A DNA stretch of 64,000 bases from Jejuia sp043557195 (GTDB lineage: Bacteria; Bacteroidota; Bacteroidia; Flavobacteriales; Flavobacteriaceae): the NCBI GenBank assembly GCA_043557195.1, contig CP121314.1, positions 558,001-622,000 of the forward strand, written 5' to 3'. The notes beneath the pieces were generated by a model. That model was not told where the DNA came from, made no database searches, and saw only the letters and a program-made list of their open reading frames with translations. Both the position numbers and the translations under genes were made by a program. Position 1 is the stretch's first letter. Each line of letters starts with the position of its first letter. Positions 52,811 to 61,866 of the stretch are shown here, in pieces.

Positions 52811-54502
52811 ATGAACGCTATGACCTATTTAAAAAAGAACACCTTTTTAGCATTAATACTTCTACTATCGGTTAGTACAATTCTATACACTTGCTCGAAA
52901 GAAGATGAAGTAGAAAAAGAATTGGAAGAAGAGATAATTGAAGAGCCGGATCCGGATCCAGAAACACCTGAAGAAATTGTTGTAGACCCAGATAAAGTTG
53001 TAAACATTAATACTGGAAGTGTTGTTGGAGAGTTCTATAATTTTTGGTCTACACGACCTATGGTGAACCAATCTCGGTTTAACGCTGCTGGCTTTAGAAC
53101 GTCTTTAATCCCAATTAAAGATTATGTAAAAAGCTATAATTTGGTGAGAGCGATGGGAGGTAGAACCGACAATTTAAATGACTTCTATAAAGGTGTAGAT
53201 GCCTCAGGTAATATTATTACAGATTTTAGTGAACTAATTAGTACGATGAGAAACTTTATGAGCACAGGTTTTAAGCCTAGAATTGTGCTGAGTAAAGTGC
53301 CTTGGGAAATGGTTGCGGTAAAAGTAGTTAACACCTACGGAAACACAAGTCCACCTGACGATTATGACCACTGGAGACAATATGTAAATGCTTTTTTAAC
53401 TACGCTTGTTAACGAATTTGGAATGAACGAAGTGAAAACTTGGCGTTTTAGAGTAAGTACAGAGCCAAATTATACGCCAAACCACTGGAATGGGACTATG
53501 GAAGAGTATTTTAAGCATTACGATATTACTGTAGATGAAGTTTTAAAAGTAATACCGGATGCTATTATTGGCCCTGGTAATATGCTTACTGAAGGTGCGG
53601 CAACTTATACAACAGAACTTATTGACCATTGTGCTACTGGAACCAATTATGCTACTGGTGCTGTTGGTACTCAAATGGATTTTTTCAGCATTTCTTATTA
53701 TGAGAAGATTGATCAAAACACGGTTGCACTACCTGAAAAAATTGAACCTTACAGAAATAAGTTAAACAGCTATTCGCAGTTTAGTAACATACCTCTTGAT
53801 ATACAAGAATTTGGAATGCTACGTGATGAAAATGGCGTAAGAGGCGTTAGTTTAACTGATGCTACAGAATTGGGGGCTAGTTGGTATGCTAGAGTAGCTG
53901 ATTTGGCTTTTGAATATAGAATAACAGAAATATATGATTGGGGACAAGAAATTGAGTCTAGCGATTTACCTCAAGGTAGAAAAAACGTAACCAAAATGTT
54001 TCAAATGCTGGAAGGCGGCACTAGATTGCAAACTATTGACAACCTTGCCTCTAATGTACATGCTGGAATTATTCCTGTTACTAAAAATGGAAATATTTAT
54101 TTGCTAGTTTATAACCACAACACCTCAAGAAATAGTTCCGCTTCTCGTACGTTTTTCCCGATATTAGAAGGTGGAGAAATAACAGGGAATACCGAGTGGA
54201 AAATGAATGAATGGACTGTAGATAAAGACCATGGTATTATGATGCATGAGCTTTACAAAGATGTAAGGGCTGCTGGTGTAGGAGAAAAAACTAATGGCCG
54301 CATTTATGGAAATAGACCATCTGATCGTTTTGAAGACGGTTGGAAAGATGTACTAAATTCTAATTTGGCTAAATATGAAAACATAGCCAATTTACCTAAA
54401 ACTATTGAAGACAGGACTGTTAAAAAGATAGATGGTAAGCTTACCTTAGAAGTTAATCTAGAACCGCATAGTGTTAAACTTATTGAGTTAATTCCACAAT
54501 AG
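52811..54502 (+). CDS. GH39-like glycoside hydrolase, probable surface lipoprotein
   Basis: 563 residues. The lipobox is ILYTC (Cys28). The next 30 residues are strongly acidic and Pro-rich (SKEDEVEKELEEE ... EEPDPDPETPEE), the pattern of a Bacteroidota surface-export signal and flexible stalk. The catalytic domain (about 65-410) shows WRFRVSTEPN with acid/base Glu218 and PLDIQEFG with nucleophile candidate Glu333. A beta-sandwich (about 410-563) ends with EVNLEPHSVKLIELI. It is a single-gene unit with its own CAGGA-type promoter and structured leader, closed by a strong terminator. The start at 52811 follows an A-rich stretch; an ATG three codons later is possible. Beta-xylosidase or iduronidase-like activity is likely. 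Confidence 0.83.
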   Translation: MNAMTYLKKNTFLALILLLSVSTILYTCSKEDEVEKELEEEIIEEPDPDPETPEEIVVDPDKVVNINTGSVVGEFYNFWSTRPMVNQSRFNAAGFRTSLIPIKDYVKSYNLVRAMGGRTDNLNDFYKGVDASGNIITDFSELISTMRNFMSTGFKPRIVLSKVPWEMVAVKVVNTYGNTSPPDDYDHWRQYVNAFLTTLVNEFGMNEVKTWRFRVSTEPNYTPNHWNGTMEEYFKHYDITVDEVLKVIPDAIIGPGNMLTEGAATYTTELIDHCATGTNYATGAVGTQMDFFSISYYEKIDQNTVALPEKIEPYRNKLNSYSQFSNIPLDIQEFGMLRDENGVRGVSLTDATELGASWYARVADLAFEYRITEIYDWGQEIESSDLPQGRKNVTKMFQMLEGGTRLQTIDNLASNVHAGIIPVTKNGNIYLLVYNHNTSRNSSASRTFFPILEGGEITGNTEWKMNEWTVDKDHGIMMHELYKDVRAAGVGEKTNGRIYGNRPSDRFEDGWKDVLNSNLAKYENIANLPKTIEDRTVKKIDGKLTLEVNLEPHSVKLIELIPQ

Positions 54503-54529
54503 AGTTTAGCTAATATAGACTTAAATTTA

Positions 54530-54578
54530 AACCCCATTTTACAGTTTGTAAAATGGGGTTTTATAGTTTTATTTTTTA
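54530..54578 (+). terminator. Strong rho-independent terminator after GH39
   Basis: A perfect 14-bp stem pairs 54530-54543 (AACCCCATTTTACA) with 54547-54560 (TGTAAAATGGGGTT), with loop GTT. T-rich sequence follows to about 54578. It also lies downstream of the convergent sulfatase operon ending at 54612, where it may serve in reverse. Confidence 0.92.
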
Positions 54579-54611
54579 TTAGTCCCTAATGGATTAAAAT
54601 AATAGATCTCA

Positions 54612-56063
54612 TTAATTCCGAGGGATATCATTTTGTAAAAAAGGTATACCATTACTAGGAAATTGGATTTCTAAAAGTTTTTTCATTTTAGATTCCACCT
54701 CACTATAGGATTCATTTCCTGAAAGATTTTCAAAAGACAACAGATTATCTTTATGCTCATATAATTCTGTTCCAAGTATTTCGTGTGTTTTTGAATCTCG
54801 CCATTCTGTGTAACGCCATTGTCCATCTGTAGCTGTAACACCCATAAATTTTTTACCTCTTGCATAAACACTTGTTGCTACAGGGTCCCATTCTTGGTTA
54901 GGATTATCAATTACTGGAACTAAACTTTTCCCATCAGAAGGTCTGCTTTCAAAACCACAAATATCTATCAAGGTTGAAAATAAATCTACATTTTCTACTA
55001 AAGCATCAGATGTTTTACCAGCTTTTCTTTTTTTATAGTTTGTTTCTCTACTAATAATTAATGGCACTCTTGTGTCTATTTCCATATTAGAATGTTTACA
55101 CCACGCACCATACTCTCCTATTTTATAACCGTGGTCGCTCATGAAAACTATCATGGTGTTTTTTCGTAAATCTAAATCGTCAAGAGTTTGCATCACCTTT
55201 CCAATTTGTGCATCGATATAACTAACTGAAGCGTGATACCCGTGAATTAAGTCGCGCGTTAAATCATCATCTAAATCACCTTCTTTTGGAATACCATGAT
55301 ACCCTTTTAATTCTCCCCAATTGGTTAATGCTAATCTGTAAACGCCCTCAGGCTTTTCTCTAGAAGGAATTTCAAACCTACTTTTATCATATAAATCCCA
55401 ATATTTTTTTGGTGCATTAAATGGTAAATGTGGTTTACTTAAGCCTATAAACATTAAAAATTTATCGTCTTTTAATTTTTCTAAAGTTTCAATAGCATAT
55501 TTCGCTGCTCGCCCATCTTTATAGGCTTCATCTGGAACATCTGCAGAATCAAAAGCGGGACCTTTTAGATTTTTCCCTTCTTTTTTTAATTGCTCTATTA
55601 TTGCTATATTTTTTGGGTCATTATAAGTATTTGGTTCTTTTTGAAAATATACAGACCATTCTTTTTTATCATCTGAACCATGATGATAGACTTTACCAAT
55701 GCTTACTGTTTTATAACCGTTTTTATTAAACAGTTGTGGCATAGACACTACCTCTTTATGGACTTTGCGAAGTGGTGTGAAAATACTATAAATCCCCAAT
55801 GTTTCTGGACGTAAACCCGTTAATGTACTCATTCTTGAAGGCGCGCAAATAGCTTGCTGCGTATAAGCTTTATTGAACATCACACCATCACTAGCCAATT
55901 TATCTATATTTGGTGTTATGGCTGTTTCGCTTCCGTAGCACCCTAATTCTGCTCGTAAATCATCAACATAAAAAACTAACACATTAGGTTGGTTTTGTTG
56001 ACCATGAATCAATGAAATTGTTAATATTATAAAAGCTAGTTTGGATATTAATTTAATATGCAT
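54612..56063 (-). CDS. Type I sulfatase, iduronate-2-sulfatase-like, exported
   Basis: 483 residues from the ATG at 56063. The in-frame TTG at 56075 would run into the space before the upstream stop and is less likely. The signal peptide ends ISLIHGQ and has no lipobox, unlike the five other sulfatases in the window. S1 features are NVLVFYVDDLRAELGCYG, signature CAPSR with Cys73, FIGLSKPHLPFNAPKKYWDLY, and IVFMSDHGYKIGEYG. It ends the GH78-GH78-sulfatase operon, which suggests it prepares rhamnose-sulfate ends for the rhamnosidases. Its closest relative in the window by eye is the sulfatase at 27937. Confidence 0.9.
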   Translation of the reverse strand: MHIKLISKLAFIILTISLIHGQQNQPNVLVFYVDDLRAELGCYGSETAITPNIDKLASDGVMFNKAYTQQAICAPSRMSTLTGLRPETLGIYSIFTPLRKVHKEVVSMPQLFNKNGYKTVSIGKVYHHGSDDKKEWSVYFQKEPNTYNDPKNIAIIEQLKKEGKNLKGPAFDSADVPDEAYKDGRAAKYAIETLEKLKDDKFLMFIGLSKPHLPFNAPKKYWDLYDKSRFEIPSREKPEGVYRLALTNWGELKGYHGIPKEGDLDDDLTRDLIHGYHASVSYIDAQIGKVMQTLDDLDLRKNTMIVFMSDHGYKIGEYGAWCKHSNMEIDTRVPLIISRETNYKKRKAGKTSDALVENVDLFSTLIDICGFESRPSDGKSLVPVIDNPNQEWDPVATSVYARGKKFMGVTATDGQWRYTEWRDSKTHEILGTELYEHKDNLLSFENLSGNESYSEVESKMKKLLEIQFPSNGIPFLQNDIPRN

Positions 56064-56078
56064 TAGTGTGTTCAAGTT

Positions 56079-58850
56079 TTAATTTGATGTTGATGTAAAG
56101 TTATATGTTCCTGGTTGCACCGAAAGTTCAAAACCAGCTTCGGTTGTACTTAGTAATTTTGCTTGATTAGTATCTTCAAATAATTTACCATTTAGCATTA
56201 ACTGATCTGATGTATTTGCTGGCACAATTACTTTTGCAGTAGTGTTTGGTGGCACCACAACTTTTAAATTGAATGTTCCCTCCTTAATTTCCCATGAAGA
56301 CGATACTTTTCCGTAAGGTGTGTTTAAACTTGCCGAAGCCGATGTTAATGGCTCTTTGGCTTGAGGCGTAATTTTAATGACTTTATATCCAGCTTCCAAA
56401 GGTGCAATACCTGCAATACGTTCATACATCCATTCACCTATGGCACCATAGGCGTAATGATTTAAACTATTCATGCTCATAGGATTGTAACCTTCGGTTT
56501 TGCTGTAACTATTCCAACGTTCCCAAATTGTTGTCGCACCTTGATTGATGGAATAAAACCACGATGGATAGGTTTCATTGAATAATAATTTATAGACCAT
56601 ATCTACTTCGCCCATATCGTCTAAAACTCTTGACAACAATGGTGTTCCTAAAAAGCCAGTTCTTAGATGATAATCCGCATCTTTAAGTTTGCGCAACAAA
56701 TTGGTCTGTGCATTTTTTATCTTGTTTTCTGGTAATAAATCGAATGCTAATGCCAACAAATAAGATGTTTGGGTTTCTGTAACGCCTTTTACTTTTCCAG
56801 TCTCATCAAAAAACTTATCATCAAAGGCTTTTGCTACGGTTTGGTATAGTGCTTCGTATTTAGCTTGCTCTTCTGTTTTACCAAGAACTTCGGCAGTAAG
56901 AGCCGTTAATTTTGCAGAATGCGCAAAAAATGCTGTACCGATTAAATTCCTTGAGGTGTCTCCTCTATTATCACCACTTTCAGGAAAAGGTTGCAACCAA
57001 TCTGAAAACGACATCATATTAGAAATATATTTATTTGATTTTTTTTGATGATACCCAACCCAATTTTTCATCATCTCAAAATTATCTTCTAAAAAACCTA
57101 CATCGCCAGTGCGCATGTAAATTTTCCAAGGAATAATTGTGCCTACATCACCCCAACCCGAACTTCCAATTTTATTGCCGCGAGAATCTGGAACCGTCCA
57201 CGGAATGGCACCATCATCTAGTTGCGCCTCGCGCACACTTTGCAACCAACTTGCCCAGAATTTATAAACATCGGCATTAAACATGGATGTTGGCCCGAAT
57301 ACTTGCGCATCACCTGTCCAACCCAAACGTTCATTACGTTGTGGACAGTCGGTTGGGATATCTAAAAAATTACCTCTTAAACCCCAAACAATATTACTTT
57401 GTAGTTGATTCAATTTATCATGCGAAGAGGTAAACGTGCCGTTATCATCAAAATCGGAATACTGCACAATACCTGTTACCCAGTCCTTCGTTGGTGTTTC
57501 TGAGGTATCAAAACCACTTAATTCAACAAATCGAAAACCATGAAACGTAAATTTTGGTTGATATTCTATATTTCCATCTTTAGCGGCAATATAATAATCT
57601 GTAGAATGTGCGCTTCTATAATTTTTAGTATAAAACGTACCATCTGGTGATAGCATTTCAGCGAATCTAATTTTAAGCGTATCACCTTTTTTCATTGGAA
57701 CATTTACAAGAGGGACACCAACCATATTTTGCTTTAAATCAAATACAGCCACTCCGTCATTACTCGTAATGTCTTGCGGTACTAACTTTATTTTATCTTT
57801 TACGGTAGTATGACGTTTTGGTTCTAACTTTACCTTAGCATCAAGAGCTGCAACTTCAACTTTCGTCCAATCGTTATCATCAAAATTATTAGTCGTCCAA
57901 TCTGGCATTTCCATATTAGCATTATAGATTTCGCCATCGTAGATTTCTGCAAACTGAAGTGGTCCGTTGGTCATTCCTTTCCAACTAGCATCAGAAACAA
58001 TGATTTCTTTAGAACCATCACTCATGGTCATTTCTAATTGTGCTAAAACTTTTGGTGAAATTGTATTATCCCATGGTGTGGTTCCCCAAAGTAAACGACC
58101 AGAATACCAACCCGAAGCCAACTCAACACCAATAGTATTTTGCCCAGATTCGATTAAATTCGTAACATCATATGTTAAGGTCTCAATGCGTTTATCGTAA
58201 GTTGTAAAACCGGGAGACATCGCATCATCTGAAACATTTTCACCATTAATAGAAACATCAAACACACCTTTAGATGTAATGTATAAAAGTGCTGAAGTGA
58301 CATCGCTAGATAGTTCAAACCCTTTTCTTAAATATTGTGGTTTATGTATGAGTACTTTTCCTCGTCCTCGAATACTGTCTTTAGCAGTATCCAAACCAAC
58401 CCATTGTGCTTTCCAATCACTATTCTTCAATAAACCTAATTCAAAATGATTGATTTCACTCCACGTTGAAGGGTCTCTATCTTGATTCCAATATTTCACT
58501 TGCCAATATACTTTTTGGCGAGATATAAGTGGTTTTCCTTTATATGTAATCCAAGTTGATTGCTCCGAAGTTTGCTTTTCTGAATCCCATAAATCGGCAT
58601 TATTAGGCAACAAATCTGGGTTGCTTGCCGCTACAATGTGATAAGCAGACTGACTTTTATTGCTTTCTGACACAGGCAACTTCCATGAAAATGTTGGGTT
58701 AGCATCATAAAAACCTATTGGATTTTTAAACCCTTCGGAAATAGTTAAATCTAGTGCGCCTTCTAATGAACCTTTAGAGTTACAAGACATTATTACACTC
58801 AAAAAGACCAAAGCGTATGCTAAATATTTGAAATTTGATTTTTTAAACAT
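56079..58850 (-). CDS. GH78 alpha-L-rhamnosidase, lipoprotein (copy 2)
   Basis: 923 residues with lipobox IMSC (Cys23). The GH78 domain order is visible: N-terminal beta domains (about 35-340, including GVFDVSINGENVSDDAMSPG), a further beta domain (about 340-470), the (alpha/alpha)6 barrel (about 480-820) and a C-terminal beta domain. The diagnostic DCPQRNERLGWTGDAQ starts at residue 501 and carries catalytic-site acids Glu508 and Asp514. INQGATTIWERWNSYSK near 765 supplies the second catalytic Glu. It inverts alpha-L-rhamnosides. It sits 3 bases after a close paralogue and 15 bases before the sulfatase. Confidence 0.92.
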   Translation of the reverse strand: MFKKSNFKYLAYALVFLSVIMSCNSKGSLEGALDLTISEGFKNPIGFYDANPTFSWKLPVSESNKSQSAYHIVAASNPDLLPNNADLWDSEKQTSEQSTWITYKGKPLISRQKVYWQVKYWNQDRDPSTWSEINHFELGLLKNSDWKAQWVGLDTAKDSIRGRGKVLIHKPQYLRKGFELSSDVTSALLYITSKGVFDVSINGENVSDDAMSPGFTTYDKRIETLTYDVTNLIESGQNTIGVELASGWYSGRLLWGTTPWDNTISPKVLAQLEMTMSDGSKEIIVSDASWKGMTNGPLQFAEIYDGEIYNANMEMPDWTTNNFDDNDWTKVEVAALDAKVKLEPKRHTTVKDKIKLVPQDITSNDGVAVFDLKQNMVGVPLVNVPMKKGDTLKIRFAEMLSPDGTFYTKNYRSAHSTDYYIAAKDGNIEYQPKFTFHGFRFVELSGFDTSETPTKDWVTGIVQYSDFDDNGTFTSSHDKLNQLQSNIVWGLRGNFLDIPTDCPQRNERLGWTGDAQVFGPTSMFNADVYKFWASWLQSVREAQLDDGAIPWTVPDSRGNKIGSSGWGDVGTIIPWKIYMRTGDVGFLEDNFEMMKNWVGYHQKKSNKYISNMMSFSDWLQPFPESGDNRGDTSRNLIGTAFFAHSAKLTALTAEVLGKTEEQAKYEALYQTVAKAFDDKFFDETGKVKGVTETQTSYLLALAFDLLPENKIKNAQTNLLRKLKDADYHLRTGFLGTPLLSRVLDDMGEVDMVYKLLFNETYPSWFYSINQGATTIWERWNSYSKTEGYNPMSMNSLNHYAYGAIGEWMYERIAGIAPLEAGYKVIKITPQAKEPLTSASASLNTPYGKVSSSWEIKEGTFNLKVVVPPNTTAKVIVPANTSDQLMLNGKLFEDTNQAKLLSTTEAGFELSVQPGTYNFTSTSN

Positions 58851-58853
58851 GAT

Positions 58854-61652
58854 TTAAAGTTTAGTTTGAAAGTTATACGTTCCTGGTTCTGCTAAAATCT
58901 TGACTGAATCACTATCGGAACTGATTAATTTTAAATTTGAAGTTTCTTTGAAAGCACTTGCGTTTACGATTAAATTTTCTTGTGTTCCATAAGGAATTTG
59001 AATCTCAGCAGTTGTATTTGGTGGAATAACAACATCAAGGTTAAAATTACTATTTTCTATTTTCCATGATGATAATGCTTTTCCATAAGGCGTTTTTACA
59101 CTTGCCGAAGCCGATTTCAAAAACTCGGTATTTGGTATTGGTGCAATTCTGATTTTCTTGTATCCTGGTGCTAAGGATGCTAAACCAGCGATACGCTCGT
59201 ACATCCATTGCCCAATAGCGCCATAAGCATAATGATTCAAGCTGTTCATAGGCTGTGGATTATAGCCCTCTACTTTACTATAACTATTCCAACGTTCCCA
59301 CATAGTGGTTGCCCCTTGATTTATAGAGTAAAACCAAGATGGATAAGTTTCTTTAAACAAAATTTTATACATCAAATCTATTTCTCCCATATCATCTAAA
59401 ACCTTTGGTAAAATAGGTGTTCCTAAAAAGCCTGTTCCTAAATGATAATCGGCATTTTTAATTTCTTCCAATAAATATTTTTGGGCTTTTAATTTGGTTT
59501 CTGGTTTAAATAAATCAAAATATATACCTAGTAAATAAATTGTTTGCGTTTGTATTTCACCTGTAAACTTTCCTTCTTCAAAAAAAGCAGTTTCAAAAGC
59601 ATGAGCAATAGCTCTATATAAATCTTTATATTTTTTAGTATCCTCTGTTTTTCCTAAAACACTTGCGATTTTAGACACTAAATGGGCCGAATGTGCAAAA
59701 AAAGCGGCATGTATTAAGTCTTTTGGCGTATCACCTCTGTTACCCATTTTACCAGATTTAGAAGGATAAGGTTGTAACCAATCTGAAAACGAATGCATTT
59801 TTGGCAAATAAGGTTGTTTTTTTACTTTAGATTGATAGTACCCAACCCATTTTTTGGCCGACTCATAACTTTCTTCAAGCACAGTAATATCTCCGGTAGC
59901 ATTATAAATATCCCAAGGAATAATTACAGCAGCATCACCCCAACCAGAACTTCCATTTTTGGTTTGCAATACATCCGGTACTATAAAAGGCACCATGCCG
60001 TCTTTATGTTCAGATTGATTTTCTCTTAAACTTTGCAACCAAGCTGTCCAAAATGCATGTCCGTCATAGTTAAACAAAGATGTTGGCGCAATGACTTGAG
60101 CATCTCCTGTCCAGCCCAAACGTTCATCACGTTGCGGACAGTCTGTGGGAATATCGAAGAAATTATCTCGTAAGCCCCACGTAATATTGCTTTGCAACTG
60201 ATTTAATTTTTCATGAGACGAAGTAAACGTTCCCCTTTTCCCGAAATCTGAATGTTGTGCTATTCCTTGTACCCAAGATGCCTCTGGTTTCGCATTTTTA
60301 TCATAACCACTTAATTCTAAAAATTGAAACCCGTGAAAGGTGAATTTAGGTGTATATTCTATAACACCATCTTTAGCTGCTATATAATAATCGGTTGATT
60401 TTGCAGAACGGTAATTCTTGGTATAAAAGGTATTGTCTTTTAGCAACATTTCAGAAAAACGTATTTTTAAAGTATCGCCTTTTTTCATAGGCACTTTTAC
60501 TCTTGGCACGCCCACCATATTTTGTTTTAGATTAAAAACTGCTGAATTTTCATCAACCGAAACTATTTCTACATCTTTTAAAACCAGTTGATTTTTTACC
60601 GTATGATGTCTTTTTGGTGCTAATTTAACCTCCTTAGAAATTGGTTCAATTTGAACCAATTCCCAATTAGAATCATCAAAAGTAGTCGTATTCCATTTTG
60701 GTATTTCAAAATTTGCATCATATACTTCGCCATCGTAAATGCCCGCTAAACGTATGGGGCCATTTGTAGTGCCTTTCCAAGATTCGTCAGAAATAATGGT
60801 TTGTTTTGAACCATCTTTCATGACAACTTCTAACTGGCATAGAATTTTAGGTGATAAAAAATTATCATAAAGCGCAGTTAGCCTGCTAATTCTTCCTGAA
60901 TGCCACCCTGAAGCTAACTCAACCGCAATAGCATTTTTACCGGCCTGTAAAAGTTCAGTAACATCATAAGTCAATGTTTCTATGCGATGATTATATGGCG
61001 TCCAACCAGGCGTCATAACATCGTCACTTACGTCTTTTCCATTTAAATGCACATCAAAAACACCTTTTGCAGTAATGTATAATCTAGCCGAAAACACATC
61101 AGAAGATAACTCAAAACCTTTTCTTAAATATTGTGGCCTGTGCATTAAAAATTTTCTAACGCCTTTAATACTATCTTTTGCGGTATTTAATCCTGCCCAT
61201 TTGGCTTTCCAATCGGAATTATGCAGCAAACCTAATTCAAAAGTATTTATGTCGCTCCAGTCTGACACCTTTTCATCTTGGTTCCAATAGCGTACTTGCC
61301 AAAACACTTTTTGTCGAGATTGTAATTCCGAACCTTGATACGTTACAAAAGTAGATTGCACACTTTTTTGCTTTTTAGAATCCCATAAATCAGGATTATT
61401 TGGTAATAAATCCGCCGAAGATGCCACAACTATTTGGTATGCCGATTGCGATTTAATGTCTTCTGAAGCCGGTAATTGCCATGAAAATGTTGGGTTGGCA
61501 TTATAAAACCCTATAGGATTTACAAAACCTTCGGAAAGCTTTAAAGATTTTGGTCCTTTTATTTCTTCCTGATTGCACGACACACAAACAAAAAATGACA
61601 CAATACAGTAACAAAACAACGTTAAGGATATTGTTTTTTTTGTTAGTTTCAT
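58854..61652 (-). CDS. GH78 alpha-L-rhamnosidase, lipoprotein (copy 1)
   Basis: 932 residues from the ATG at 61652. The TTG at 61670 would only add six residues ahead of the signal peptide. The lipobox is CVSC (Cys26). It has the same architecture and motifs as copy 2, including DCPQRDERLGWTGDAQ and INQGATTMWERWNSYSK, and near-identical edges of every domain. The barrel loops differ in places (SLRENQSEHKDGMVPF against SVREAQLDDGAIPW), so the two may prefer different oligomers or sulfation states. It is the first gene of a three-gene operon behind a CAGGA-type promoter. Confidence 0.92.
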   Translation of the reverse strand: MKLTKKTISLTLFCYCIVSFFVCVSCNQEEIKGPKSLKLSEGFVNPIGFYNANPTFSWQLPASEDIKSQSAYQIVVASSADLLPNNPDLWDSKKQKSVQSTFVTYQGSELQSRQKVFWQVRYWNQDEKVSDWSDINTFELGLLHNSDWKAKWAGLNTAKDSIKGVRKFLMHRPQYLRKGFELSSDVFSARLYITAKGVFDVHLNGKDVSDDVMTPGWTPYNHRIETLTYDVTELLQAGKNAIAVELASGWHSGRISRLTALYDNFLSPKILCQLEVVMKDGSKQTIISDESWKGTTNGPIRLAGIYDGEVYDANFEIPKWNTTTFDDSNWELVQIEPISKEVKLAPKRHHTVKNQLVLKDVEIVSVDENSAVFNLKQNMVGVPRVKVPMKKGDTLKIRFSEMLLKDNTFYTKNYRSAKSTDYYIAAKDGVIEYTPKFTFHGFQFLELSGYDKNAKPEASWVQGIAQHSDFGKRGTFTSSHEKLNQLQSNITWGLRDNFFDIPTDCPQRDERLGWTGDAQVIAPTSLFNYDGHAFWTAWLQSLRENQSEHKDGMVPFIVPDVLQTKNGSSGWGDAAVIIPWDIYNATGDITVLEESYESAKKWVGYYQSKVKKQPYLPKMHSFSDWLQPYPSKSGKMGNRGDTPKDLIHAAFFAHSAHLVSKIASVLGKTEDTKKYKDLYRAIAHAFETAFFEEGKFTGEIQTQTIYLLGIYFDLFKPETKLKAQKYLLEEIKNADYHLGTGFLGTPILPKVLDDMGEIDLMYKILFKETYPSWFYSINQGATTMWERWNSYSKVEGYNPQPMNSLNHYAYGAIGQWMYERIAGLASLAPGYKKIRIAPIPNTEFLKSASASVKTPYGKALSSWKIENSNFNLDVVIPPNTTAEIQIPYGTQENLIVNASAFKETSNLKLISSDSDSVKILAEPGTYNFQTKL

Positions 61653-61711
61653 TTTAAATGCGTTAATCAATAGTATTTTACGGTTTTAAATTTAGGTTGA
61701 AAATTAATTAC

Positions 61712-61755
61712 CAAATTCCATTTTTTTTCAAAAAAAACTATCCTGTACTGTCTCG
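61712..61755 (-). promoter_or_regulatory. Promoter of the GH78 operon with CAGGA-type unit
   Basis: On the minus strand: a degenerate unit CGAGA (61755-61751), CAGGA (61745-61741) 10 bases on, 21 bases, then GGAATTTG (61719-61712). That keeps the TTTG of the -7 box but not the TA. It is weaker than the others, but the spacing is the same. Confidence 0.55.
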
Positions 61756-61810
61756 AAATTTCGATATTATAAACGAGAGGCATATTTCCCATAACCCTAT
61801 TTACAAAGAA

Positions 61811-61840
61811 AAGCTAGAGAATTAAAATTCTCTAGCTTTT
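61811..61840 (-). terminator. Hairpin terminator after the BNR_4 gene, bidirectional
   Basis: A near-perfect inverted repeat pairs AAAGCTAGAGAATT (61811-61824) with AATTCTCTAGCTTT (61827-61840). On the minus strand it is followed by TTCTTTG, and T-runs flank it on the plus strand. It lies 27 bases after the stop codon of the gene at 61867 and isolates the GH78 promoter from read-through. Confidence 0.85.
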
Positions 61841-61866
61841 TTTAAAACAGAATATTTTTTTATTCT

